Shown piece after piece: positions 24,374 through 32,343 of a stretch of DNA of 36,938 nt. The notes below the pieces were generated by a model that saw only the letters and a list, made by a program, of their open reading frames with translations, made no database searches and was not told the origin of the DNA. The stretch covers positions 1 through 36,938 of the forward strand of contig QIAJ01000239.1 in NCBI GenBank assembly GCA_003225495.1. Reading direction: 5' to 3'. Positions within the stretch are counted from its first letter, which is position 1; each line of letters opens with the position of its first letter. Origin of the DNA: Acidobacteriota bacterium (lineage in GTDB: Bacteria > Acidobacteriota > Terriglobia > Terriglobales > Acidobacteriaceae). Position numbers and translations under genes: made by a program.

Positions 24374-25321
24374 GTGCCCTCGACCACCAACCCGCGCCTG
24401 CGCGTCAGTGATGACATCACCAAACTTGTAGGCGAAACCCCGATGTTGCAGTTAAAGAAACTGCCGCCGTCGGGATCGGCCGATATTTTCGTCAAGTTGG
24501 AATACCTGAATCCGGGCGGCAGCGTGAAAGACCGCGCCGCGATTGGCCTGATCGAGCGTGCCGAGCGGGAAGGGAAGTTGCGTCCCGGCGGGATGATTGT
24601 TGAAGCGACTGCCGGTAATACGGGTATCGGGTTGGCGCTGATTGGGGTGAATCGAGGATACAAAGTGCACATGTTCGTGCCGGAAAAGTTCTCCGAAGAA
24701 AAAGTTTTGATTATGCGGGCCCTCGGCGCCGAAGTGACACGCACGCCTGAGGATGAAGGCATGCGCGGCGCAATCGAGCGCGCTAATAAAGTTGTGGCAG
24801 GCGATCCCTCGGCCTTCATGGCCGCGCAGTTCGAAAATCCTGCGAATCCTGACTTTCACTACAAGACTACCGCGCCCGAAATCTTTGAACAGATGGAAGG
24901 ACGGATCGACGCTGTAACCGTCGGCTCGGGAACGGCAGGAACGTTCACGGGCGTTGCTCGATTTTTGAAGGAACGGCTACCGCACGTCTATACCATTGCA
25001 GTGGAAACGCAGGGTTCGGTGCTGGGCGGTGGTCAGCCGGGACCGCATAAAGTGGAGGGGATCGGCGCCAGCTTCATCCCAAAGAATTTTGATCGATCGG
25101 TGTGCGACGAAATCATGATGGTCACCGACGATCAGGCGTTCGACATGGTGAAACAACTCGCCGCGCGCGAAGGCGTGTTGGGCGGCTCGAGCTCAGGCGC
25201 AAATGTGTTCGCAGCTTTGAGCATTGCAAAGAAGCTCGGGTCGGGAAAGCGAGTCGTGACTCTGATTCCGGACTCGGCGGAGCGGTATTTGTCGAAGAAG
25301 ATTTTTGAGGGTGGGATTTAG
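24374..25321 (+). CDS. PLP-dependent cysteine synthase / cystathionine beta-synthase-like enzyme
   Basis: A 315-residue fold-type II PLP enzyme. The Schiff-base Lys is K52 in 'PGGSVKDRAAIG'. The phosphate-binding and substrate loop reads 'TAGNTGIGLA' where CysK has TSGNTG. The glycine-rich loop 'GSGTAGTFTGV' and the C-terminal 'LGGSSSGANV' and 'PDSAERYLSK' are intact. The TAGNTG variant and the ending resemble O-acetylserine-dependent cystathionine beta-synthases (MccA type) as much as cysteine synthase. The next gene is a cystathionine gamma-enzyme, which favours a reverse transsulfuration role, but cysteine synthase activity is not excluded. There is no C-terminal regulatory CBS domain. The start is GTG; see the leaderless promoter. 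Confidence 0.85.
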   Translation: MPSTTNPRLRVSDDITKLVGETPMLQLKKLPPSGSADIFVKLEYLNPGGSVKDRAAIGLIERAEREGKLRPGGMIVEATAGNTGIGLALIGVNRGYKVHMFVPEKFSEEKVLIMRALGAEVTRTPEDEGMRGAIERANKVVAGDPSAFMAAQFENPANPDFHYKTTAPEIFEQMEGRIDAVTVGSGTAGTFTGVARFLKERLPHVYTIAVETQGSVLGGGQPGPHKVEGIGASFIPKNFDRSVCDEIMMVTDDQAFDMVKQLAAREGVLGGSSSGANVFAALSIAKKLGSGKRVVTLIPDSAERYLSKKIFEGGI

Positions 25322-25334
25322 CAGGCAGTAATTA

Positions 25335-25378
25335 GCCTTTAGCATTTAGCACAACGCCTTTAGCAGTGCCAATGCTAA
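25335..25378 (+). repeat. Short direct and inverted repeats in the intergenic region
   Basis: GCCTTTAGCA occurs twice (25335-25344 and 25356-25365). TTAGCATT (25339-25346) is inverted as AATGCTAA (25371-25378). They occupy most of the 79-base gap between the two PLP-enzyme genes, and could form a hairpin or bind a regulator. Confidence 0.4.
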
Positions 25379-25400
25379 GTGCTGCATCTCCGGAGTTCCT

Positions 25401-26555
25401 TTGACGAACAAGCAACAAGGTTTCGCCACCACTGCAATTCACGTCGGACAGGAAGCTGATCCCGCCACTGGCGCGGTCACTGTGCCGATCTATGCGACCT
25501 CGACTTATCTTCAGGAAGAAATTGGCAAGCACAAGGGATATGAGTATGCGCGAGTTTCGAATCCGACGCGCGACCGGCTGGAGATCAATCTCGCCGCGCT
25601 CGAAGGTGGGACCTCGTCGAAGGTTTTCGCGAGCGGTATGGCGGCGATTAATGCCATCGTCAGCATGCTCAAGTCAGGCGACCATGTGGTGGCGGGACAT
25701 AACCTGTACGGAGGAACGCCGCGGTTATTCAACAATGTGTTCGCGAATTTCGGGATGACATTCAGCTACGTCGATACTTCGGACGTGAAGAATGTTGAAC
25801 GCGCGCTGCAGAAGAACACCCGCATCGTTTACCTCGAGACGCCGACCAATCCGCTGATGGAACTGTGCGATCTTCGCGCGATCAGCGATCTGGCGCATCA
25901 GCGCGGGATCGACGTGGTGGTGGACAACACCTTCATGTCACCTTACTTTCAACGTCCGATCGAGTTCGGGGCGGATATGGTTGTGCATTCGACTACCAAA
26001 TTTTTGAACGGGCACAGCGATGGACTTGGTGGAGTTGTCGTTTGTACCAAGCCCGAGCAAAATGAAAAGCTGGCGTTTCTGCAAAAAGCAGCGGGCGCTA
26101 TTTTGTCTCCATTTGAGTGCTGGCTGATTTTGCGTGGTGTGAAAACTCTGGCGGTACGGATGTTGCAGCATGACTGCAATGGGCAAAGGGTCGCCGAATT
26201 TCTATCCAGGCACAGGAAGGTACAGAAGGTCTTTTATCCGGGACTGCCGGATCATCCGCAACATGAGTTAGCGAAACGGCAGATGACGGGCTTTGGGTCA
26301 ATGATCGCGTTTGAAACCGGTTCACTCGACAATGCCAACAAAATGCTGCGCAAGGTGCGGGTGTGTGCGCTGGCCGAGTCTCTGGGCGGAGTTGAGTCTC
26401 TGATTTCGCATCCCGCCACAATGACCCACGCCGCGGTTGGCGAGGAAGGCCGGCGCAAGATTGGCATCACCGACGGCATGGTCCGCATCTCGGTCGGGAT
26501 CGAAGACGCGGACGATATTCTCGCCGACCTTGACCAGGGACTGGCCGCGATCTAG
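25401..26555 (+). CDS. Cystathionine gamma-lyase/gamma-synthase-type PLP enzyme
   Basis: A 384-residue Cys/Met-metabolism PLP enzyme (fold type I). The PLP Lys is K200 in 'VVHSTTKFLNGHSDG'. Other family marks are 'TTAIHVGQEADP', 'EYARVSNPTRD', 'FASGMAAINAI', 'VYLETPTNPLMEL', 'VVDNTFMSPYFQRP' and the C-terminal 'SLGGVESLISHPATMTHA'. Paired with the CBS-like gene, a gamma-lyase (cystathionine to cysteine) is my preferred reading. Gamma-synthase or O-acetylhomoserine sulfhydrylase share these motifs and cannot be ruled out. The start is TTG at 25401, with CCGGAG about 7 bases upstream. Confidence 0.9.
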   Translation: MTNKQQGFATTAIHVGQEADPATGAVTVPIYATSTYLQEEIGKHKGYEYARVSNPTRDRLEINLAALEGGTSSKVFASGMAAINAIVSMLKSGDHVVAGHNLYGGTPRLFNNVFANFGMTFSYVDTSDVKNVERALQKNTRIVYLETPTNPLMELCDLRAISDLAHQRGIDVVVDNTFMSPYFQRPIEFGADMVVHSTTKFLNGHSDGLGGVVVCTKPEQNEKLAFLQKAAGAILSPFECWLILRGVKTLAVRMLQHDCNGQRVAEFLSRHRKVQKVFYPGLPDHPQHELAKRQMTGFGSMIAFETGSLDNANKMLRKVRVCALAESLGGVESLISHPATMTHAAVGEEGRRKIGITDGMVRISVGIEDADDILADLDQGLAAI

Positions 26556-26581
26556 CCGTTGTCTTCGCTCTTCATTTCTTG

Positions 26582-27394
26582 ATGTCTCAATCCCCTCCCA
26601 ATTCCCGCGAGTGGAATGCAGCGGAATATCACCGCCTCTCGACGCCTCAGTTTGAGTGGGGACAGCGCGTGTTGGCCGAGCTTCGACTGCGAGGCAATGA
26701 GCGGGTGCTGGATGCCGGGTGCGGAACGGGCAGACTTACTGAATTGCTCTTGAAGAATTTGCCCCGCGGGCAGGTGATAGGACTGGATCTGTCGCAGAAC
26801 ATGGCAATACACGCGCGTTCCAGGCTGAAGCCGGAATTCGGAGACCGGGTGGAGTTTGTGGTGGCGGACCTCGCCGCCTTGCCGTTCCGGGATGCGTTTG
26901 ATGGAATTTTCAGCACGGCTTCATTTCATTGGGTTCGCGACCATGATGTGCTGTTCCAAAATCTGTATGAATCGTTACGTTCGGGAGGATGGCTGCACGC
27001 GCAATGCGGCGGCGGTCCGAACATCGCGCGATTGCGGGAGCGTGTGCGGGCGCTCTCCCAGACCGCAAGGTTTTCAACGTGGCTTGGTGACTTCGATGAG
27101 CCCTGGTTTTTCTCTGACGCAGAGGGCGCGGCCGCTCGTCTGCGACGGGCCGGATTTGAGGAAGTCCATGCCCGGCTTGAGGACGCGGCGGTTAGAGTCA
27201 ACACAGACGAAGAATTTCGCGGATACTTGCGCACGTTTGTTCTGCACCGGCATCTGGAACATTTCCCGACGGAGTCCCTGCGCGAAGGCTTCCTGGAAGA
27301 GTTAACCCAAGCGGCTGCCGAGGATAACCCGCCATTTACCCTTGATTACTCACGCCTTAACTTACTCGCCCGTAAGCCGGGGTTACCTAAGTAA
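26582..27394 (+). CDS. Class I SAM-dependent methyltransferase
   Basis: A 270-residue methyltransferase with a Rossmann fold. Motif I is 'VLDAGCGTGRLTELL' (about 41-55). The acidic residue after strand 2 is in 'VIGLDLSQNM', motif II reads 'EFVVADLAALPF', and 'FDGIFSTASFHWVRD' matches trans-aconitate-methyltransferase-like enzymes (the FHWV segment). The second half, including 'RLRRAGFEEVHARLED', forms the substrate cap. The substrate is unknown. A TTG directly before the ATG is an alternative start. No ribosome site is seen. It follows the gamma-enzyme by 26 bases and probably shares its transcript. Confidence 0.87.
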   Translation: MSQSPPNSREWNAAEYHRLSTPQFEWGQRVLAELRLRGNERVLDAGCGTGRLTELLLKNLPRGQVIGLDLSQNMAIHARSRLKPEFGDRVEFVVADLAALPFRDAFDGIFSTASFHWVRDHDVLFQNLYESLRSGGWLHAQCGGGPNIARLRERVRALSQTARFSTWLGDFDEPWFFSDAEGAAARLRRAGFEEVHARLEDAAVRVNTDEEFRGYLRTFVLHRHLEHFPTESLREGFLEELTQAAAEDNPPFTLDYSRLNLLARKPGLPK

Positions 27395-27485
27395 CAGTCG
27401 GTGTTCTCTCCTGGTTCGGGGCGAAACTTTCCCGAGTAAGGAGTGTTCAAGCAGACGTAGGCGGGAAGCCTCAGGAGAGAGACAG

Positions 27486-27923
27486 ATGCGAAGACACGCA
27501 GTGAGTGTTGGATTTGTTTTACTGGCCGGCGCGATGGCCTTTGGCCAAAGCACGCAGTCCACCGATGTTTCACAGGATAAAAAAGATATCCGGCACGATC
27601 GCCGTGATTTGCGCGGAGATCGGCGCGACCGCAACCAGGACGTCCGTGATGTTCGTCACGACCAGAAAGATATCAATCACGACCGTCATGACCTGAACAA
27701 GGATCGCGCGGACATCGCGCGCGATAAGCGAACTGGGAATACCGCCGATCTTGCGAAAGATCGGGCTGACGCGCGTCATGACAAGCGGGACATTCGCCAC
27801 GACCGGGCCGACCGGCATGCTGATTTGAAGGATGTACGTCACGATCAGCGCGACATCCGGCACGACAAGAAAGACGTCCATCACGACCGGCGGGATCTGC
27901 ATCGCGATAAGAACGGGAAGTAA
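27486..27923 (+). CDS. Secreted Asp/His/Arg-rich repeat protein
   Basis: A 145-residue exported protein (signal peptide about 1-20, 'VGFVLLAGAMAFGQS'). The mature part is almost entirely repeats of a short charged unit of the type Asp-(Ile/Val/Leu)-Arg-His-Asp-(Arg/Lys)-(Arg/Lys)-Asp, with variants such as 'DINHDRHDLNKD' and 'DVHHDRRDLHRD'. Hydrophobic positions recur about every seven residues, suggesting a long charged helix. Many His and Asp residues could bind metal ions. I recognise no characterised family. The ATG at 27486 has AGGAGAGAGACAG just upstream. The frame is open earlier, to 27342, but without the signal. A strong terminator follows, so this is a single-gene unit. Confidence 0.75.
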   Translation: MRRHAVSVGFVLLAGAMAFGQSTQSTDVSQDKKDIRHDRRDLRGDRRDRNQDVRDVRHDQKDINHDRHDLNKDRADIARDKRTGNTADLAKDRADARHDKRDIRHDRADRHADLKDVRHDQRDIRHDKKDVHHDRRDLHRDKNGK

Positions 27924-27943
27924 CTCACCCTGGGTTCAGGACG

Positions 27944-27975
27944 AGGCGGCGAGCTTGACTCGCCGCCTTTTTTTT
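27944..27975 (+). terminator. Strong Rho-independent terminator
   Basis: AGGCGGCGAG (27944-27953) pairs with CTCGCCGCCT (27959-27968) around a CTTGA loop, followed by a run of eight T (27968-27975). It ends the Asp/His/Arg-repeat gene. Confidence 0.93.
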
Positions 27976-28183
27976 GTGTTGTGAAAACGATACGGAAATC
28001 TTCAAGGTAGGCCCCACAGTTTATCTGTGACTTTTGAAACGATAGACAGTCACAGTGCGCGACGAAACTTATTTTCACGCGTCGTTGGGTGGCACGAATG
28101 CAGAGATTCTGTCGAACCGCGAGTGTATCTCTCATTCTTGTGTCTGCGTTGCGGCGCAGACCAGAATTTACAGAATCTGCCCG

Positions 28184-28519
28184 CTAGGAATTGCGTTGAT
28201 TCTCCGAGACCGAGCTGCCGATCCAGTCCAGGTAAGCGGCGCTGCCGTCTTCGATCGTTATTACGATACATTCGGGCACGTCGTAGGAATGGAGCTTGCC
28301 CAGGCTGTCCCGTAGCGTCTCGAACGCGTCAGCGGTCGTCTTGATAATCAAGAGCCACTCGGTTGCGGTTTCGACTTCGCCTTGCCAGCGGTATATCGAT
28401 TCAATCTGCGGAACGATGTTCACGCACGCCGCCAGCCGGCGCCCTATCAGTTCCTGAGCGATGCGACGAGCCTCTTCGAGGGAGCCGCAGGTTGTTAAAA
28501 CAAGTCGTTTGTCAGTCAT
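28184..28519 (-). CDS. cutA: Divalent-cation tolerance protein CutA
   Basis: A 111-residue CutA1 protein, a trimeric ferredoxin-like (PII-like) fold of uncertain molecular role linked to metal tolerance. Conserved parts are 'LVLTTCGSLEEARRIAQ', the 'LIGRRLAACVNIVPQIESIY' segment with 'RWQGEVE', 'EWLLIIKTTADAFETL' and 'HSYDVPECIVI'. The characteristic Cys of 'AACVN' is present. It is slightly longer than the family at the C-terminus. The gene is divergent from the phosphohexomutase; the 47-base gap must hold both promoters. No metal-responsive operator was seen. Confidence 0.93.
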   Translation of the reverse strand: MTDKRLVLTTCGSLEEARRIAQELIGRRLAACVNIVPQIESIYRWQGEVETATEWLLIIKTTADAFETLRDSLGKLHSYDVPECIVITIEDGSAAYLDWIGSSVSENQRNS

Positions 28520-28566
28520 ATAAAATCAGGCCTTACATTTTCCACTCGAAGCATACGAGGCGAGCG

Positions 28567-29976
28567 ATGGCGACGCAAATCAAGTTTGGAACTTCGGGCT
28601 GGCGCGCGGTGGTCGCGGAAGAGTTCACATTCGAGAATGTACGCAGGGCGGTGCACGGGATTTCGCGCTATGTAGTTTCGCAGAAATCGAAATCACCGAA
28701 GGTAATCGTGGGCCGAGATCCGCGTTTTTTGGGCGAGACGTTTGTGGCGATGGCGGCGGAAATTCTCTCCGGTTATCAGGTTACGCCCTTGGTGATCGCT
28801 GAGGCGGCACCTACTCCGGCCATCTCCTATGCTGTGACGCAGGCGAAAGCCGACGGCGCCATTAACTTTACTGCTTCGCATAATCCGCCGGAGTACAACG
28901 GAATCAAGTTTTCGACACCTGATGGGGCTCCTGCCCTGCCGGAAACGACTAAGGCGATCGAAGCCGAAATTGCTGCTTACGACCAAGGCCTGAGGAGTCA
29001 AAGACCCGTGTCTACCGGACCAGGTTCGCAGGCGATTGATCCGCGGCGGATGTATCTTTCGCGGCTGCGGGAGATTGTCGATCTTGATGTGATCAAAAAG
29101 GCCGGGTTGAAAGTGGCGTTTGATCCGCTATGGGGAGCGGCGCGCGGGTATTCGGATACGCTGCTGCACGAGGCAGGCGTCGAGGTTGCCACGGTGCACG
29201 ATTATCGCGATGTTCTTTTTGGCGGACATGCGCCGGAACCGGACGATCATCTGCTCGATGACCTCCGTCAGAAGATGCGCGACATAGGAGCGGGAATCGG
29301 AATCGCTACCGATGGCGATGCCGACCGGTTCGGCATCGTCGACCAGGACGGCACTTTCGTGCAGCCCAACTACATTGTCGCGCTGCTTTTCGATTACCTG
29401 GTAGAAAGTCGTGGCTGGAAGAATGGCGTTGGGAAATCGGTAGCCACCACCAATTTGATCAATGCTCTTGCCCAGAAGCACAAGATTCAGCTTTACGAGA
29501 CTCCGGTGGGTTTCAAATACATTGGAGAACTCATCAAAGAAGACAAGATCGTCATCGGCGGAGAAGAGAGCGCGGGGCTTTCGATCCGCAAGCACGTTCC
29601 CGAAAAGGATGGGGTGCTCGCCGGACTGCTTTGCTGCGAGATGGTGGCCCGGCGCGGAGCTTCGCTGGGCACGCAACTGGAAAAAATATTTGCCGAAGTT
29701 GGTTCCTTCTATCCCTTGCGCGAGAACTTCCGCTTGACGCCTGAGGTGCAGGCGAAGTTTACTGAAAAGTTACGCCGCGATCCGACAGAGTTTAGCGGCA
29801 GCAAAGTTGCAAGCGTGGTCCGTACCGACGGGCTCAAGCTACTGCTCGCCGACGGATCGTGGGTTTGCTATCGGCTGTCCGGAACGGAGCCGGTGGTGCG
29901 AGTGTACTCGGAAGCGCGCAGCAGGGAAGGGCTCCAGAAGTTGAGTGCGGCAGCCAAAGCATGGATCTTCGACTAG
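28567..29976 (+). CDS. Phosphoglucomutase/phosphomannomutase-family enzyme
   Basis: A 469-residue alpha-D-phosphohexomutase, cytoplasmic, interconverting sugar 1- and 6-phosphates for glycogen or envelope precursors. All four active-site loops are visible: the phosphoserine loop 'FTASHNPPEYNG' (S104), the Mg2+ loop 'TDGDADRFGIVD', the sugar-binding 'GGEESAGLS' and the phosphate-binding 'YRLSGTEPVVRVY'. The start 'IKFGTSGWRAVVAEEF' is typical. Substrate specificity (glucose, mannose or glucosamine) cannot be fixed, though the motifs lean to glucose/mannose. The frame extends to 28363, but this would run into the divergent cutA. The ATG at 28567 has ACGAGG upstream and matches the conserved N-terminus. 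Confidence 0.92.
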   Translation: MATQIKFGTSGWRAVVAEEFTFENVRRAVHGISRYVVSQKSKSPKVIVGRDPRFLGETFVAMAAEILSGYQVTPLVIAEAAPTPAISYAVTQAKADGAINFTASHNPPEYNGIKFSTPDGAPALPETTKAIEAEIAAYDQGLRSQRPVSTGPGSQAIDPRRMYLSRLREIVDLDVIKKAGLKVAFDPLWGAARGYSDTLLHEAGVEVATVHDYRDVLFGGHAPEPDDHLLDDLRQKMRDIGAGIGIATDGDADRFGIVDQDGTFVQPNYIVALLFDYLVESRGWKNGVGKSVATTNLINALAQKHKIQLYETPVGFKYIGELIKEDKIVIGGEESAGLSIRKHVPEKDGVLAGLLCCEMVARRGASLGTQLEKIFAEVGSFYPLRENFRLTPEVQAKFTEKLRRDPTEFSGSKVASVVRTDGLKLLLADGSWVCYRLSGTEPVVRVYSEARSREGLQKLSAAAKAWIFD

Positions 29977-30068
29977 GACCACCATCAAGACCGCGAATTT
30001 TTCCACGGCAGTATTCCAGCGTGGGGCTTCGCGCGGTCTTCGAGGAGCAGGCTCCCAGGGCAGAAGAG

Positions 30069-30440
30069 ATGGCTGCGCGGTATGTCGAGCAGACACGTCC
30101 CGTCTGGTCGTGGATCGCGTTGGAATGGCGCCGGGTGGCTACGGTGGCGGTTCTGCTTCTCACTGTGGGAGTGGTATTGCACGCCATGTTCGGGGCGAAT
30201 GGCATGGTCGTTTATCAGCAGAAGCGTGCTGAGAGGCAGACGCTCCAGAGCGAAGTCATGCGTCTCCAAAAGGAAAATGACGAATACGTAGAACGGATCA
30301 AGGCGCTGAAGACCGATCATCGCGCGATTGAAAAAGAGGCACGCGAACAGCTGCACTACACAAGACCCGGGGAGTTTGTTTATGTTGCCCCAGAGGCGCC
30401 TGCGAAACCGCCGGTCGGCCGGGCGAAAAACGACGAGTAG
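30069..30440 (+). CDS. FtsB/DivIC-like septum formation initiator
   Basis: A 123-residue single-pass membrane protein. A short cytoplasmic N-terminus is followed by a membrane helix (about 25-45, 'VAVLLLTVGVVLHAMFG'). Then comes a periplasmic coiled coil 'YQQKRAERQTLQSEVMRLQ' to 'ERIKALKTD', and the conserved tail 'IEKEAREQLHYTRPGEFVYV'. FtsB/DivIC links FtsL and FtsQ/DivIB in the divisome. The frame is open upstream, and an ATG at 29961 would overlap the mutase end by 16 bases and add 36 residues. I prefer 30069, since it gives the family's normal length, but the longer form is possible. It is probably co-transcribed with the mutase. Confidence 0.85.
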   Translation: MAARYVEQTRPVWSWIALEWRRVATVAVLLLTVGVVLHAMFGANGMVVYQQKRAERQTLQSEVMRLQKENDEYVERIKALKTDHRAIEKEAREQLHYTRPGEFVYVAPEAPAKPPVGRAKNDE

Positions 30441-30543
30441 GACCGGCCCTGCTGCAGGTGCGGCGGGGACCAGGTTTGTGATAGAGTCCGAATTACCTTG
30501 GGCGTCAAAAATTTCTACATCTGAAAGTTTCAAGGAGGGTGGC

Positions 30544-30867
30544 ATGCGGAAGTTTCTACTTGTAGTGGCTGCATTGGCGTTGGTTTCGCTGTTGGCTACA
30601 ACCTCATTCGCGGGCGACGCAGCGACGGTCAATGGTTGGATTAGCGATTCCAAGTGCGGCGTTAAAGGCGCGCACGAAGGCGCTGCGGAATGCACCAAGA
30701 AATGTCTCGATGCCGGCGCCAAGATGGTGGTTGTCACCGACAAGGATCAGAAGGTGCTGACGGTGAGCAATCCGGAAGCGCTAAAGGGACATGAAGGACA
30801 CCATGTGGCAGTCACGGGTAAGGTCGAGGGTGACAGCATCAAGGTGGATAGCGCGAAGATGCTCTGA
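30544..30867 (+). CDS. Small exported protein with Cys/His motifs (DUF5818-like)
   Basis: A 107-residue protein with a signal peptide (about 1-23, 'LALVSLLATTSFAGD'). The mature domain of about 84 residues looks like a small beta-barrel: 'ATVNGWISDSKCGVKGAH' is followed by 'AAECTKKCLDAGAKMVVV'. It ends 'HHVAVTGKVEGDSIKV', a common OB-like ending. Three Cys and several His could form a disulfide or bind metal. The pattern G-x-I-S-D-x-x-C-G recurs in small secreted acidobacterial proteins of unknown role; the family number is from memory. It has a perfect AAGGAGG ribosome site and its own bidirectional terminator. Confidence 0.75.
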   Translation: MRKFLLVVAALALVSLLATTSFAGDAATVNGWISDSKCGVKGAHEGAAECTKKCLDAGAKMVVVTDKDQKVLTVSNPEALKGHEGHHVAVTGKVEGDSIKVDSAKML

Positions 30868-30914
30868 GGCGCGACAATCGACAATCTAAGATAGATCGAA
30901 TAGATAGAATCGAT

Positions 30915-30943
30915 AAAAGGGCGGCCCATGTGGCCGCCCTTTT
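30915..30943. terminator. Bidirectional Rho-independent terminator
   Basis: AAAAGGGCGGCC (30915-30926) pairs perfectly with GGCCGCCCTTTT (30932-30943) around a CATGT loop. A/T runs on both sides suit termination of both the small exported protein gene and the convergent thiG. Confidence 0.92.
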
Positions 30944-30976
30944 GATTTGCTGCGTTATGCGGGAATCCCGGGGCGT

Positions 30977-31750
30977 CTAGCGAACTACTCTTTCCGCCGG
31001 CGAACTAGCTGTGGCGTAGAGTTTGCGGGGCATGCGTCCAGCCAGATAGGCCTGGCGCCCGGCGAGCACGGCGTTCTTCATCGCCTCCGCCATCAGGACT
31101 GGCTCCTGAGCCGCGGCAATTCCGGTGTTCATCAGAACTGCGTCGTAACCGAGTTCCATCGCGATGGCGGCGTCGGACGCTGTGCCGACTCCTGCGTCCA
31201 CGATCAGGGGTACGCCGGTGATCATCTCGCGCAGGATACGCAGGTTGGCGGCGTTCTGAATTCCGAGACCGCTGCCGATTGGAGCTCCGAGCGGCATGAC
31301 GGCGGAAGCTCCGGCATCGACCAGGCGTTTGGCAAAGACGATGTCGTCGGAAGTATATGCAAGGACGGTGAATCCTTCTTTGACGAGCACTCTCGTGGCT
31401 TCAAGCGTGGCCTGCACGTCGGGGAACAGGGTTGCCTGATCACCGATCACTTCGAGCTTGACCCAATCAGAGAGTCCGACTTCGCGGGCCAGGCGCGCGG
31501 TACGGATGGTTTCGTCGGCGGTATAGCATCCGGCGGTGTTGGGCAAGAGAAAGTATTTGCTCGGATCGATGTAATCGAGCAAGGATTCCTTGCTGCGGTC
31601 GAGATTCACGCGGCGAACGGCGACCGTCACCATGTCGGCGCCGCTGGCTTCGAGGGCGCGGGCATTTTCCTGGAAAGATCGGTATTTTCCCGTGCCCACA
31701 ATTAGCCGGGAGCGGAATGCGCGTCCTGCAATCACCAGAGGGTCAGACAT
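30977..31750 (-). CDS. thiG: Thiazole synthase ThiG
   Basis: A 257-residue TIM-barrel enzyme that forms the thiazole phosphate of thiamine from deoxyxylulose phosphate, dehydroglycine and ThiS-thiocarboxylate. The Schiff-base Lys is K98 in 'DWVKLEVIG'. Family motifs '[10 protein letters not shown]', '[13 protein letters not shown]', '[15 protein letters not shown]' and '[19 protein letters not shown]' are intact. The start is the ATG at 31750, where the conserved sequence begins; the frame is open 28 codons further but unrelated. No thiS, thiF, thiH or thiO lies in the window, and no TPP riboswitch was seen upstream. TACAAT stands six bases before the ATG with no ribosome site. Confidence 0.94.
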   Translation of the reverse strand: MSDPLVIAGRAFRSRLIVGTGKYRSFQENARALEASGADMVTVAVRRVNLDRSKESLLDYIDPSKYFLLPNTAGCYTADETIRTARLAREVGLSDWVKLEVIGDQATLFPDVQATLEATRVLVKEGFTVLAYTSDDIVFAKRLVDAGASAVMPLGAPIGSGLGIQNAANLRILREMITGVPLIVDAGVGTASDAAIAMELGYDAVLMNTGIAAAQEPVLMAEAMKNAVLAGRQAYLAGRMPRKLYATASSPAERVVR

Positions 31751-31756
31751 GTATTT

Positions 31757-31762
31757 ATTGTA
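31757..31762 (-). promoter_or_regulatory. Candidate -10 box for leaderless thiG
   Basis: TACAAT on the minus strand lies exactly six bases before the thiG ATG. No ribosome site and no clear -35 box are present. Confidence 0.4.
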
Positions 31763-31899
31763 ATTGCAGGAGTGTGGGTCTGCTCTACGGGATCGTTCGG
31801 TAGATGAAGAGCCGGTCGATCGAAGCCAACCCATGCCGTTCCAAGATCATCCATGACACAGTGAATTCAAAACTCCCGTGAAACAGAAAGGAAGCGAAT

Positions 31900-32277
31900 A
31901 TGTTGGGAGAGAAAAATGCCATACCTACGATTGCAGTGAAAAATCTCACGACTGCGAAAGAATTCTATGCAGACACACTGGGGCTGAAGGCGGTGGGGGG
32001 CGACGGACAGGAAGTGGTCGTGTTCACGAGTGGGAAATCGACCGTGCATGTATATCGTTCGCAGTACGCAGGAACCAATAAGGCTACGGCCGCCACGTGG
32101 GCGGTGGGCGAGGACGTGGACAGGATGGTGGGCGAGCTCAAGGCGAAAGGCGTTAAGTTCGAACATTACGATTTTCCGGGAACGAAGCGCGAAGGAGATG
32201 TTCACGTCTTCGGGAAGATCAGGAATGCGTGGTTCAAGGATCCGGACGGGAACATTCTTAGCATTGTGAATGGGTAA
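31900..32277 (+). CDS. VOC-superfamily (glyoxalase/bleomycin-resistance-like) protein
   Basis: A 125-residue single VOC domain. The two beta-alpha-beta-beta-beta modules are visible: 'AIPTIAVKNLTTAKEFYADT' to 'VVVFTSGKSTVHVYRS', and 'TWAVGEDVDRMVGELKAKG' to 'NAWFKDPDGNILSIVNG'. The final 'FKDPDGN' is the family's best marker. Metal ligands expected for a glyoxalase are not all present, so the reaction is unknown. AAAGGAAG precedes the ATG. It is divergent from thiG across a gap of about 150 bases. Confidence 0.85.
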   Translation: MLGEKNAIPTIAVKNLTTAKEFYADTLGLKAVGGDGQEVVVFTSGKSTVHVYRSQYAGTNKATAATWAVGEDVDRMVGELKAKGVKFEHYDFPGTKREGDVHVFGKIRNAWFKDPDGNILSIVNG

Positions 32278-32331
32278 GGCAGATCGCCCGGTTTTAGCAG
32301 AACTACGGACTTGCGATGGGCGCGCGGCGTG

Positions 32332-32337
32332 TAAAAT
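32332..32337 (+). promoter_or_regulatory. Candidate -10 box for leaderless hfq
   Basis: TAAAAT ends six bases before the ATG at 32344. A TTGCGA lies 15 bases upstream (32311-32316), slightly too close for an ideal -35. No ribosome site is seen. Confidence 0.4.
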
Positions 32338-32343
32338 GCCCGT

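Noticed and set aside
30977-31899. TPP riboswitch upstream of thiG
   Set aside because: No CUGAGA-type core was found, and the candidate -10 box leaves no leader.
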